Below are positions 8,852 to 17,224 of a stretch of DNA of 64,000 nt, piece by piece (position 1 is the first letter of the stretch; every line of letters begins with the position of its first letter). The notes under the pieces were generated by a model. It ran no database searches and was not told the origin of the DNA. It was given only the letters and a program-made list of their open reading frames with translations. The position numbers and the translations under genes are program-made. This DNA is from Gammaproteobacteria bacterium (GTDB lineage Bacteria > Pseudomonadota > Gammaproteobacteria > Eutrophobiales > Eutrophobiaceae): contig JAJFKM010000077.1 in NCBI GenBank assembly GCA_021773215.1, positions 1 to 64,000 of the forward strand. Direction: 5' to 3'.

Positions 8852-9823
8852 TCATTGGATTATATCGCTGATTATCAACTTAACGGGTAAATATATATTA
8901 GTTGGAACTAAGTTGAGAGTGCCGATTAAATCTCCTGGCGTTGATTTGGTATTGCCACTTTTTGATATTCTGGCAATAAGCTGAACCTGTTTATGATCAG
9001 ATAATTTATTGGTTGATATCAGCGCCATCGAATCATCCAGGGTAACTTGTATAGGTAGTTCGCTTACCTTTTTACGTAATATGGCCAATGGCATTAGCGA
9101 ACCGTCAATGGCATTGGCGTATATGAACACATCATCGTTGCCATTGGTTTCATTTAATAAAGACCCTGACAGACTAACGTTGATTTGAAGTGCAATGTTA
9201 GAGACAGCCTCAGTATTTTTTTCAACTATTTGATCACGCGCCAAGTCTATATAGTGTTTTATTTTCTGTTGAGATTCTGGATCATCATCAAACTGACCAT
9301 GAAGTTGTTGCCAATGTTTTAGTGCCTTTTTAATATCACCATGCTGTATCGCTGCAAGCCCAGCTAACCAAAGACCATTATTATTGGTTGGATCAAGACG
9401 CAGTGCTTCATCAATTAACTCAGTTGGCTTGCCTTTAAATCGACCATTGTTAACCATGGACATAATATCGGCATAACGAAACATGATTGACGGTTCTTTC
9501 CCTTTAATTCGATATAGGTTCTCGATTGCTCTAAGGGCATCATCGTGGCGTTCAAGTGTAGTATAAGAGTTGGTTAAAATTAACCAGCTTTCAGCATCAT
9601 CTGGATTCTTGAGTAGTCGTTGTTCAAGGTGCACTAACATCTTTTCTACCGTAGCTGATTTCTCTTCATCGGTTTTAGCAGAGTTTAATTCTTCTAATAG
9701 CGATACTTGTTCAACAAACTCAGGTTTAGTTAAATACTTATATAGTCCAATAGAAAATACAGATAACAGCAATATTAAAATGATTATTGTTATCTTTTTC
9801 GCTTTTGATTTTTCTTTAAACAT
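8852..9823 (-). CDS. second CcmI/CycH-like TPR protein
   Basis: A 323-residue protein with one N-terminal membrane helix (about 10-29), central TPR helices including ALRLDPTNNNGLWLAGLA, and a C-terminal beta domain. The C-terminal domain closely parallels CcmI encoded immediately upstream: both have LFIYA/VFIYA, then PLAI/PLAV, then VTLDDSMA. It lacks the first CcmI membrane helix and leucine-zipper loop. CcmI chaperones apocytochrome c to the CcmFH ligase, so this paralogue may handle a particular apocytochrome or be a split module. It closes the ccm operon after a 148-base gap. Confidence 0.78.
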   Translation of the reverse strand: MFKEKSKAKKITIIILILLLSVFSIGLYKYLTKPEFVEQVSLLEELNSAKTDEEKSATVEKMLVHLEQRLLKNPDDAESWLILTNSYTTLERHDDALRAIENLYRIKGKEPSIMFRYADIMSMVNNGRFKGKPTELIDEALRLDPTNNNGLWLAGLAAIQHGDIKKALKHWQQLHGQFDDDPESQQKIKHYIDLARDQIVEKNTEAVSNIALQINVSLSGSLLNETNGNDDVFIYANAIDGSLMPLAILRKKVSELPIQVTLDDSMALISTNKLSDHKQVQLIARISKSGNTKSTPGDLIGTLNLVPTNIYLPVKLIISDIIQ

Positions 9824-9971
9824 ATAATCTGAGTTTGTTTATTAATACAGCAGATGAAATTATTTTGTTTCTGGAGATGAATGCCTCCATTTCAAATTGG
9901 ATGTGAAGTATAGCCTAAGTCGATCCTCTCGAGAATTACTAGCTACAATCAAGCAGCAGAAATCTTGCTGC

Positions 9972-11189
9972 TCAAGGTTTGATGGTATTTATGAGAATAT
10001 CCACGACAGGATTAGTTGAAACCTCAATCGCATCTGAATAGCCTTCATAATCTCCCGATTGACCTTGAGGTTGACCGTTACTAGAAAGCCTAGCACCGAT
10101 GATTACTTTGGGAAAACTGGAAAGCGTCATTTGTGGCACCATCGCCATACTGTCATCAAGGGTTACAGTGACAGGAAGGTCTTTAGCTAAACCTTTATGT
10201 ACAGCAAGCGGCATAGGAGGTCCCTCAGATGCGCGTGCATAGATAAAGAGAGTTGTATTTGGATCTACATTGGTCAGAAATTCAGATGATAAGGCAACTT
10301 TCACCTGAATGGATTGTTGAGCAGCAGTTGCCTGGTTTGAAGTGACAACTTCAGAAGTTGGCGTTCCGCTTTCTAGTTCAGAAATCAAGTTTTCAAGATG
10401 TTGAAATACTTCTGAACCTTCTTCCATGCCAGCAAGTAGATGACGCCAATGAGCTAATGCGCCTTGTTTATTGTCGGCCTGTTGTTCGGCAAATCCAGCG
10501 AGCCAAAGTGCGCGGCCATGTTTGGGTTCTATCTCCAGAGCTGCGTTTAATAATTCAGTCGGTTTTCCTGTTAAACGATTGCCATGTGATCGTGCCAGTG
10601 CTTCAGCATAATTAACTAGGACGTCAGGATCATCAGGACGTAGTTTATTAAGTTCTAGATAAACAGTTGCGGCGTCACTGTACCGTTCTAATTCAATATA
10701 AACCTGAGCAAGAGCAATCCTGCCTTCTACGTCGTCCGGATTTTCCTTCACTTCTTTTTCTACTACGGCGAGCATTTTTTCAATTTCTTGAGATGCTATA
10801 GCAGACTCATCGGTTTGAAGCGCAACATCAAAAGCGGCTTCATTACCCAGTTGTTGATATATAATAATAGAGAGCAACGGCACTAGTAGTGCAATTATGA
10901 GAGATAATGTTTTATTGCCTTTATGCTCTTCTGTTTCAGGCGAAGTGGTATTACTTAAATCATCAGCCGCAGCAGTTTCCAACTCAAGTTTGTAATTATC
11001 GAATCTCTCTTGGCTTATTAGTCCATTTTCTAATTCAAGTTTTAATTCGGAAAGTCTTGTAGCCGCAGCTTGAATATTGACAGCATCCCGTTCTACTTTT
11101 GACTGCTGTCCTTTTTTTGAAAACAAAGGCCGTAATAAAAGTAAGACAGCAATCACTGCTATTGCCAGAGTGAGTAATATAAACGTCAT
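9972..11189 (-). CDS. ccmI: cytochrome c biogenesis protein CcmI
   Basis: A 405-residue membrane protein that presents apocytochrome c to the heme ligase. It has two N-terminal transmembrane helices (about 3-20 and 92-110) separated by a cytoplasmic coiled-coil segment. A periplasmic TPR domain follows (repeats near 150-270, for example EIEPKHGRALWLAGFAE), then a C-terminal domain binding the apocytochrome C-terminus. The gene overlaps ccmH by four bases. The fused CcmH-CcmI form seen in some species is not present here. Confidence 0.92.
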   Translation of the reverse strand: MTFILLTLAIAVIAVLLLLRPLFSKKGQQSKVERDAVNIQAAATRLSELKLELENGLISQERFDNYKLELETAAADDLSNTTSPETEEHKGNKTLSLIIALLVPLLSIIIYQQLGNEAAFDVALQTDESAIASQEIEKMLAVVEKEVKENPDDVEGRIALAQVYIELERYSDAATVYLELNKLRPDDPDVLVNYAEALARSHGNRLTGKPTELLNAALEIEPKHGRALWLAGFAEQQADNKQGALAHWRHLLAGMEEGSEVFQHLENLISELESGTPTSEVVTSNQATAAQQSIQVKVALSSEFLTNVDPNTTLFIYARASEGPPMPLAVHKGLAKDLPVTVTLDDSMAMVPQMTLSSFPKVIIGARLSSNGQPQGQSGDYEGYSDAIEVSTNPVVDILINTIKP

Positions 11190-11653
11190 TGTTTTTCTTC
11201 CTCTGCTTGCAGTAAAGCACGTATTCTTTGTAATTCTTCTTCGCTAACTTGTGTTTGTTGCCCTTGATTCCTGAACTTACTAAATCTAATTAAACAGAAA
11301 ATTCCAACACTGAATAGTAAGATAGGTGTTAACCACAATAATAATGTTTTCATCGCAAACCTTGGTTTGTATAAAATAAAATCACCGTAGCGCTCGGTCA
11401 TAAAGCTGATTATTTGATTATTCGAGTTGCCAGTTAAGACTTGTTCATATAACTCTGAACGAAGGTCTTGTGCTAGTCCCGCATTTGAATCTGCTAGAGA
11501 TTGATTTTGGCAAACTAAACATCGGAGTTCGGATGATAGGTCACGAAAGCGTTGTTCTTGTGTTTCACTCTCAAATGGAAAGCCAGCGATTTCAGCAGGG
11601 CTTGCGGTAATAAAGAATAACAATAAGCACAAACAACTAAACCTAGACGCCAT
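11186..11653 (-). CDS. ccmH: cytochrome c maturation protein CcmH
   Basis: A 155-residue thiol oxidoreductase subunit of the heme ligation complex. It has an N-terminal signal/anchor (about 1-21), the redox motif LRCLVCQNQSL with Cys 45 and 48, and a C-terminal membrane helix near 105-125. It reduces the CXXCH disulfide of apocytochromes together with CcmG. It overlaps ccmG by 11 bases and ccmI by four. Confidence 0.94.
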   Translation of the reverse strand: MASRFSCLCLLLFFITASPAEIAGFPFESETQEQRFRDLSSELRCLVCQNQSLADSNAGLAQDLRSELYEQVLTGNSNNQIISFMTERYGDFILYKPRFAMKTLLLWLTPILLFSVGIFCLIRFSKFRNQGQQTQVSEEELQRIRALLQAEEEKQ

Positions 11654-12239
11654 TATTATTCCTTAATGAAGTTATCATGGGTAACAATGTTGTTTCCCAG
11701 TCGTGCCAGCTAATTGGGCCAACATGTTTATAACGGATAATACCGTTTTGATCGATGAGAAAAGTTTCGGGTGTGCCATAAGCACCCCATTCGATTCCAA
11801 CCTTGCCATCCTCATCTACAGCATTGTCACGATATGGGTCGCCATAATTCTGTAGCCAATCAATGCCCAGTGCAGGGACGTCCTTATAATATAAGCCATA
11901 AATAGGAACTTCTTTGCTTTGTGCTATCTTCATCAAAACAGGATGTTCTTGTCGACAAGAGGTGCACCATGTCGCCCAAATATTTAGCAGGCTTACTTCA
12001 CCTTGGAAATCGGTGTGCTGAATCATTTCCTCCGGGTTGCTCAATTTAGGTAATGAAAATACCGGTGTAGGCTGTCCGATTAAAGGTGAAGGTATTAAAC
12101 GCGGGTTGAGTCCAAGGCCAAAAAAGAAAAACACCATTAACACTGCAAATAAACCTAAGGGCAAGAGATAAACCCAGTGCTTTGCTTTAGGTTTTGCTTG
12201 TTGTTCTGATGATGTTTGAGTATCAACTGGCTGTGACAT
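11643..12239 (-). CDS. ccmG: thiol:disulfide interchange protein CcmG/DsbE
   Basis: A 198-residue membrane-anchored periplasmic thioredoxin. One N-terminal transmembrane segment (about 22-43) is followed by a thioredoxin-like domain with active site WATWCTSC (Cys 92 and 95) and the cis-proline region YGTPETF. The GxPxP-type segment and placement in the ccm operon mark it as the dedicated reductant for CcmH and apocytochrome c. It overlaps ccmF by 17 bases. Confidence 0.94.
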   Translation of the reverse strand: MSQPVDTQTSSEQQAKPKAKHWVYLLPLGLFAVLMVFFFFGLGLNPRLIPSPLIGQPTPVFSLPKLSNPEEMIQHTDFQGEVSLLNIWATWCTSCRQEHPVLMKIAQSKEVPIYGLYYKDVPALGIDWLQNYGDPYRDNAVDEDGKVGIEWGAYGTPETFLIDQNGIIRYKHVGPISWHDWETTLLPMITSLRNNNGV

Positions 12240-14205
12240 GATTTACATCCAATTTGATTTTTTCTTGTTTTACTTCGAGTCGATAACGTTTATCCGTTAC
12301 TGCAAGCAATCCGCCCAAGACCATGAAAAGCCCACCCAACCAAATCCATAAGATAAATGGTTTGTAATAAAGCCTAACTGACCATGCCTCAGTCACGGGG
12401 TTTCGTTGTTCGCCTAGAGAGACATATAAATCTCTTAATAAATTAGAATGGATAGCGGCTTCTGTCATGATGTTTTTGCGAACGTTATAAATACGTTTTT
12501 CGGGCTGCAAAGTCATTAATTCTTTGTCATTTTTGTAAATACGAATTGTACCCATGTCTGCTTCATAGTTTGGTCCTGTTATTCTTTCGACATCGACTAA
12601 CTCAAAGCGATATTCTCCCAGTGTCCTGGTATCACCTTTGACCATGTGCACGTCTTGCTCTTGGCTATATACACTGGACAAAGCAATGCCGACGACAGTA
12701 AAGCCTAGACCAATATGAGCCAATATCATGCCGTACCATCCTCTTGGGGTTCTTCTTAAACCCTGCAACAAACTTTGAGAATTGCGCAATCGTTGTTGTA
12801 ACTGCACAAAACAACTATTGATTACCCAAAAGGTAAGCAACAGCGCAAACCAGGCTGTGAAACTGGCTTTTCCAGGAAGGAGCAGAGATAACACGCTTGC
12901 AAAAACAATGGCGAGAATGGCCGGTGTGCGTAATTGTTTAATCAGAGTAGAAATATTATCTTCACGCCAGCGTATTAATGAACCGACTGCGACCAGAAAA
13001 ACCACTGGTATCATTAGTGGAATAAAGACACGGCTAAAGTAGGGCGGTCCGACAGATATTTTTCCCCCACCTAATGCTTCGAGTATTAAAGGATAAAGGG
13101 TGCCTAGTAACACGGTTAACATAGTAACTAATAAAAGCACACTGTTAGTCAGCAAGGCCATTTCTCGAGAGACCAAACTAAAAGGTGTCAGCGTGCGTAA
13201 CTGCCAAGCCCTAAATGCAAATAAACTTAAAGAGATTCCGACAACCAAGCCAAGGAAGGCCAATACAAAAACACCTCGAGTAGGATCAGATGCGAAGGCA
13301 TGTACTGATGTTAATACACCTGAGCGCACTAGGAATGTACCTAACAAGCTTAAAGAAAAGCAGATGATCGCTAACAAAATGGTCCAGTTGCGTAAAGCGT
13401 GGCGTTTTTCTGTTACAGCAAGCGAATGAATTAAAGCGGTCCCTGTTAACCATGGCATGAACGATGCGTTTTCAACGGGATCCCAAAACCACCAACCACC
13501 CCAACCCAATTCGTAGTAGGCCCACCAACTTCCTAAAGTAATGCCACCCGTTAAACATATCCATGCGGTTAAAGCCCAGGGTCGTACCCAACGTGCCCAC
13601 GCTGTGTCGAGTCTACCTTGCACCAATGCCACAATGGCAAACGCAAACGGTACTGCAAAACCGACATACCCCATATAAAGCATAGGCGGATGTATTGCCA
13701 TCACCGGATCTTGTAATAAGGGATTTAGATCGCCTCCATCTATAGGGGCAGGGAAGTGACGGATAAATGGATTCGATGTAAATAAACTAAATAACAAAAA
13801 ACCAATACTGATAAAACCCAATACTGAAATGACGCCCGCGGCCATGTCGTCGGGGTAATGTTTACTGTACATTGCCAGTATTGCGGTCCAGGCACTGAGT
13901 ATTAATACCCATAATAATAATGAGCCCTCGTGTGCACCCCAAACGCCTGATATACGATAAATTAAAGGCAGTTCGGAATTAGACGTGTTCGCTGCATAGA
14001 GCACAGAAAAATCATGCACGATGAAGGAATAAGTCAGGATGCCATAGGCTGTTAATACTAAGGCAAATTGTAACAGGGCAGCAGGTTTCGCTACGGCCAT
14101 CCAATCTACACGACGACATAACAATCCCATGCCAGGGATAATGGCTTGTACTAATGCGACAGCAAGCGCCAGGATTAATGCAAAGTGACCTATTTCAGGA
14201 ATCAT
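12223..14205 (-). CDS. ccmF: heme lyase subunit CcmF
   Basis: A 660-residue polytopic inner-membrane protein, the catalytic core of System I heme attachment. It shows the tryptophan-rich WWD heme-handling motif WGGWWFWDPVEN near residues 236-247, multiple transmembrane segments and the large periplasmic C-terminal region. Full length matches the family. It overlaps ccmE by four bases and ccmG by 17, in the usual operon order. Confidence 0.96.
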   Translation of the reverse strand: MIPEIGHFALILALAVALVQAIIPGMGLLCRRVDWMAVAKPAALLQFALVLTAYGILTYSFIVHDFSVLYAANTSNSELPLIYRISGVWGAHEGSLLLWVLILSAWTAILAMYSKHYPDDMAAGVISVLGFISIGFLLFSLFTSNPFIRHFPAPIDGGDLNPLLQDPVMAIHPPMLYMGYVGFAVPFAFAIVALVQGRLDTAWARWVRPWALTAWICLTGGITLGSWWAYYELGWGGWWFWDPVENASFMPWLTGTALIHSLAVTEKRHALRNWTILLAIICFSLSLLGTFLVRSGVLTSVHAFASDPTRGVFVLAFLGLVVGISLSLFAFRAWQLRTLTPFSLVSREMALLTNSVLLLVTMLTVLLGTLYPLILEALGGGKISVGPPYFSRVFIPLMIPVVFLVAVGSLIRWREDNISTLIKQLRTPAILAIVFASVLSLLLPGKASFTAWFALLLTFWVINSCFVQLQQRLRNSQSLLQGLRRTPRGWYGMILAHIGLGFTVVGIALSSVYSQEQDVHMVKGDTRTLGEYRFELVDVERITGPNYEADMGTIRIYKNDKELMTLQPEKRIYNVRKNIMTEAAIHSNLLRDLYVSLGEQRNPVTEAWSVRLYYKPFILWIWLGGLFMVLGGLLAVTDKRYRLEVKQEKIKLDVNHVTAS

Positions 14206-14657
14206 TCTGTTGCCTCATTGTTATAGTAATCACCACCACTTTGTTTCAGCGCAAGTTCAACTTCGGGTGGCATATAGTTTTCGTCATGTTTAGCTAGCAC
14301 TTGGTCGGCTACAAACACACCTTCTTCATTTAATTTTCCTTCCGCAACAATACCTTGTCCTTCACGAAACAAATCAGGCAAGATCCCAGCATATTTAAGT
14401 TGTACTTCTTTGACTGAGTCATTGAGTTTAAAGAGAACCGTGAGTTCACCATCAAGTTTTTCTACGCTGTCCAGTGTCACCATGCCACCAATACGAAACC
14501 TTTGGTTCGGAGGCACTTCTCCAGCAACTACCTGTGAAGGAGTGAAAAATAAATTAATGTTTTCATTCAATGCCATAAGCACCAGACCGATGCCTGCACT
14601 AAGACCAACTACTAACAAGCTAACTAGAATAAAACGTTGTTTTTGTTTAGGTGTCAT
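14202..14657 (-). CDS. ccmE: heme chaperone CcmE
   Basis: A periplasmic heme chaperone of about 151 residues anchored by one N-terminal helix. The covalent heme-binding His lies in LAKHDENYMPPE near the C-terminus, followed by the flexible tail. I start at 14657 (MTPKQKQRF) because it has GGTGA just upstream; the start five codons earlier would only extend the overlap with ccmD. It receives heme from CcmC/CcmD and passes it to CcmF. Confidence 0.94.
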   Translation of the reverse strand: MTPKQKQRFILVSLLVVGLSAGIGLVLMALNENINLFFTPSQVVAGEVPPNQRFRIGGMVTLDSVEKLDGELTVLFKLNDSVKEVQLKYAGILPDLFREGQGIVAEGKLNEEGVFVADQVLAKHDENYMPPEVELALKQSGGDYYNNEATE

Positions 14658-14811
14658 TATTGTTTTCACCATGTAATCGTTTAAGGCGTCGCAGTAAACT
14701 TTTATAGCGTCGCCATGAAGAAATTGAATTCAGAAGCAAAACGACAGCAACAATACCATAGGATGACCAGACATAAGTGGCATACCCGCCCATCTTTAAA
14801 AATTCGATCAT
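14647..14811 (-). CDS. ccmD: heme exporter protein CcmD
   Basis: A small membrane protein of about 54 residues with one transmembrane helix (YGIVAVVLLLNSIS) and a basic cytoplasmic tail (WRRYKSLLRRLKRL). CcmD releases holo-CcmE from the CcmABC complex. I use the start MIEFLKMGGYATYVW at 14811, which matches the family N-terminus; an upstream in-frame start would add nine residues and overlap ccmC further. Its 3' end overlaps ccmE. Confidence 0.88.
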   Translation of the reverse strand: MIEFLKMGGYATYVWSSYGIVAVVLLLNSISSWRRYKSLLRRLKRLHGENNNDT

Positions 14812-15563
14812 GATGACGTTACCAATTCTTTTACCCATTGACTGCGTTTTTCCTGCTCCAGTAATTCAGAACGTGAATTAATTAATAGTATGCAGAGGTA
14901 AAATAATTTAAAGGCAATCGCCATACATAATAAGGGGATTAACATATTCAATTCGATTGATGGGTTGTCAAACTTGGAGACGCTTGCCGATTGATGCAAA
15001 GTATTCCACCAGACAACGGAATAATGAATGATAGGAATGTTTATAGCGCCGACTAATGCCAGAATGGAACCCGCTTTTCCTGCAACACGACGATCATCAA
15101 TGGCTGAGCGCAAGCCGATATAACCCAGATATAAAAATAACAATAATAATTCAGATGTTAAGCGCGCGTCCCATACCCACCATGTTCCCCACATTGGTTT
15201 TCCCCATATAGATCCAGTGACCAAAGCCAAGAATGTAAATGAGGCGCCGATTACGGCACTTGAGCGAGCAACGATGTCTGATAATTTAATATGCCAGATT
15301 AAAAATATAGCACTGTTTACTGCCATGACCATATAAACGAACATTGACATCCATGCCGATGGTACATGCACATAAATTATTCTAAAGCCATCTCCTTGTT
15401 GATAGTCGGCAGGAGCAAATACTAGTCCGCCAACTAAACCAATCAACATCAAAATTGTTGTTGCAACAATTGTCCAGGGCAAAACCTGTCCTGCCAGTTT
15501 GTAAAAATATGCTGGTGATGCCATGCGATGGAACCACAGCCAGATTTTATCTTTTACAGACAT
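14808..15563 (-). CDS. ccmC: heme transporter/handling protein CcmC
   Basis: A 251-residue protein with about six transmembrane helices. It carries the WWD-type motif WGTWWVWDARLTSE and flanking histidines that hold heme for transfer to CcmE. Its length is typical. It is separated from ccmB by 38 bases and overlaps ccmD by four. Confidence 0.95.
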   Translation of the reverse strand: MSVKDKIWLWFHRMASPAYFYKLAGQVLPWTIVATTILMLIGLVGGLVFAPADYQQGDGFRIIYVHVPSAWMSMFVYMVMAVNSAIFLIWHIKLSDIVARSSAVIGASFTFLALVTGSIWGKPMWGTWWVWDARLTSELLLLFLYLGYIGLRSAIDDRRVAGKAGSILALVGAINIPIIHYSVVWWNTLHQSASVSKFDNPSIELNMLIPLLCMAIAFKLFYLCILLINSRSELLEQEKRSQWVKELVTSS

Positions 15564-15601
15564 GCTCTATGTAACTCTCCAGATTTTAATAATGAAATCA
15601 A

Positions 15602-16282
15602 CTATCTATAACTACAGGATACCCTTAGGGCAGAACTAATCACAAATGGGCTCAATGTGCTTGCAAGTACTAATAATGCAGCTAACCATAATAATTGACC
15701 AGTATAAGGTAGATCGTTCGCAGCCGAGATAACGGCATTACTGCCAAAGATTAATACGGGCACATATAGTGGTAACACAAGCAATGACAACAACGCGCCT
15801 GCTTGTCTTAAGCCTATCGTTAAGGCGACAGCAATGGCGCCAACCATATTCAAATAAGGTATTCCCAATAATAATGAAATGAATAAAACAAAAATAACAT
15901 GTGTCTCAAGGTGTAAAAGCAGTCCTAGCAACGGTGAAATAATGATTAATGGTAAGCCGGTCACACACCACTGCGCGACAATTCTCGCCAACATCAATAA
16001 TGAACCGGGGAATGGACTCAATAAAATTTGCTCCATGGATCCATCGTTAAAATCAGAGCGAAACAAACTTTGTAATGATAATAAAATTGATAACAAGGCC
16101 GCGATCCAGATTACACCGGGACCAATACTTTTCAGGACAGCAGGGTCAGGGCTGATCGCAAGAGGAAATAAACTGACAACGACGACAAAAAATATAACGG
16201 GCAACATAATCTCTGCACGTTGCCTAAAGGCAATTCGTAGATCACGAAACAACATGGCGACGAAAGGATTACTATAGTTCAT
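15602..16282 (-). CDS. ccmB: heme exporter permease CcmB
   Basis: A 226-residue integral membrane protein with six predicted helices, beginning MNYSNPFVAMLFRDLRIAFR, the standard CcmB N-terminus. It is the permease partner of CcmA; the CcmABCD complex uses ATP to release holo-CcmE. It lies seven bases downstream of ccmA. Confidence 0.94.
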   Translation of the reverse strand: MNYSNPFVAMLFRDLRIAFRQRAEIMLPVIFFVVVVSLFPLAISPDPAVLKSIGPGVIWIAALLSILLSLQSLFRSDFNDGSMEQILLSPFPGSLLMLARIVAQWCVTGLPLIIISPLLGLLLHLETHVIFVLFISLLLGIPYLNMVGAIAVALTIGLRQAGALLSLLVLPLYVPVLIFGSNAVISAANDLPYTGQLLWLAALLVLASTLSPFVISSALRVSCSYR

Positions 16283-16289
16283 AGAGTAG

Positions 16290-16931
16290 CTATCCTAACT
16301 GAAGGCGTGAAGTATTTACTTGATCTAACTCAATATGTTGGTGACTGGTTAACACCAATATTCCACCATTATGCACATGATCTTTAAATCGAGTTTCTAA
16401 AGCACTAATCATTTTTTTATCCAGTCCAGCGAAGGGCTCATCAAGGATCCATAGCTGTGATGGTTCCATCAATAATCGCGTTAAAGCAATACGACGTTGT
16501 TGGCCATAAGATAAATGCCTGCCTGGGCTATCTTCATTACCCTTTAATCCAACCCATTCTATTGCTGTTTGAGAATTCTCCTTTTGGGGTAAGCCGGAAA
16601 GTGCAGAAAAGAAATTGATGTTCTCTAGCGTACTCAACTCAGCTTTGACACCCGTGCTATGCCCGAGATAAGTTAGCTGTTGATTATAATCAATGCGTTC
16701 ATCTTCTATACTTTTATCGTTCCATGTTATCTGACCTTCATCGGCTTGCATCAGACCAGAAAGAATACGTAACAAGGTTGTTTTACCACTACCATTACTG
16801 CCTTCAATAAATAACATTTCGCCAGACTTAACTGAAAAACTAATGCCATTAATGATTAATTTATCATTGATCTCGTAAATCAGATTATCAGCACGTAGTT
16901 CATTGTTGTCACTGAGAGTAGTGGAGCTCAT
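16290..16931 (-). CDS. ccmA: heme exporter ATPase CcmA
   Basis: A 213-residue ABC ATPase. Walker A is GSNGSGKTT (44-52), the signature is LSYGQQRRIALTRL, and Walker B is LWILDEPFAGLD. It is the first gene of the minus-strand ccm operon, which then runs B-C-D-E-F-G-H-I plus a second CcmI-like gene. The operon promoter must lie in the 290 bases shared with divergent katG. Confidence 0.95.
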   Translation of the reverse strand: MSSTTLSDNNELRADNLIYEINDKLIINGISFSVKSGEMLFIEGSNGSGKTTLLRILSGLMQADEGQITWNDKSIEDERIDYNQQLTYLGHSTGVKAELSTLENINFFSALSGLPQKENSQTAIEWVGLKGNEDSPGRHLSYGQQRRIALTRLLMEPSQLWILDEPFAGLDKKMISALETRFKDHVHNGGILVLTSHQHIELDQVNTSRLQLG

Positions 16932-17224
16932 ATAATATTTTAAAGGTATCTGGACTAGTTAAAGAATGGCTTCGTAGAATACAGTACCAGTTAGTGAGAT
17001 CAATATCGTTAATTGTTCAAAAATATCAACACGACTTTTGAAAAGTAAAAGTGACTAAATATCCTCAGATTTAATTAACAAAGTTACTTTTACATTTAGG
17101 GGAAATTCTTTCAATCATGATAGGCAGCAGCTATCAATATAATAGCCATTAAGAATTAGACTCATTCTAAGCGCAGGCGTACTTTCTACCTACACAAATA
17201 CAAATCTAATATGTGGAGGTATAT
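16932..17224. promoter_or_regulatory. ccm/katG divergent regulatory region with inverted repeat
   Basis: About 290 bases separate ccmA and katG. They include a 12-base inverted repeat with one mismatch, GTAAAAGTGACT at 17046-17057 and AGTTACTTTTAC at 17083-17094, with 25 bases between the arms. This could be a regulator site or a hairpin. A strong GGAGG ribosome-binding site lies at 17215-17219. I do not recognise a consensus OxyR or Fur site. Confidence 0.4.

Noticed and set aside
13100-16277. Plus-strand frames of 109-132 codons opposite ccmF and ccmB
   Set aside because: They mirror membrane-helix-rich coding sequence on the other strand; no independent coding evidence.
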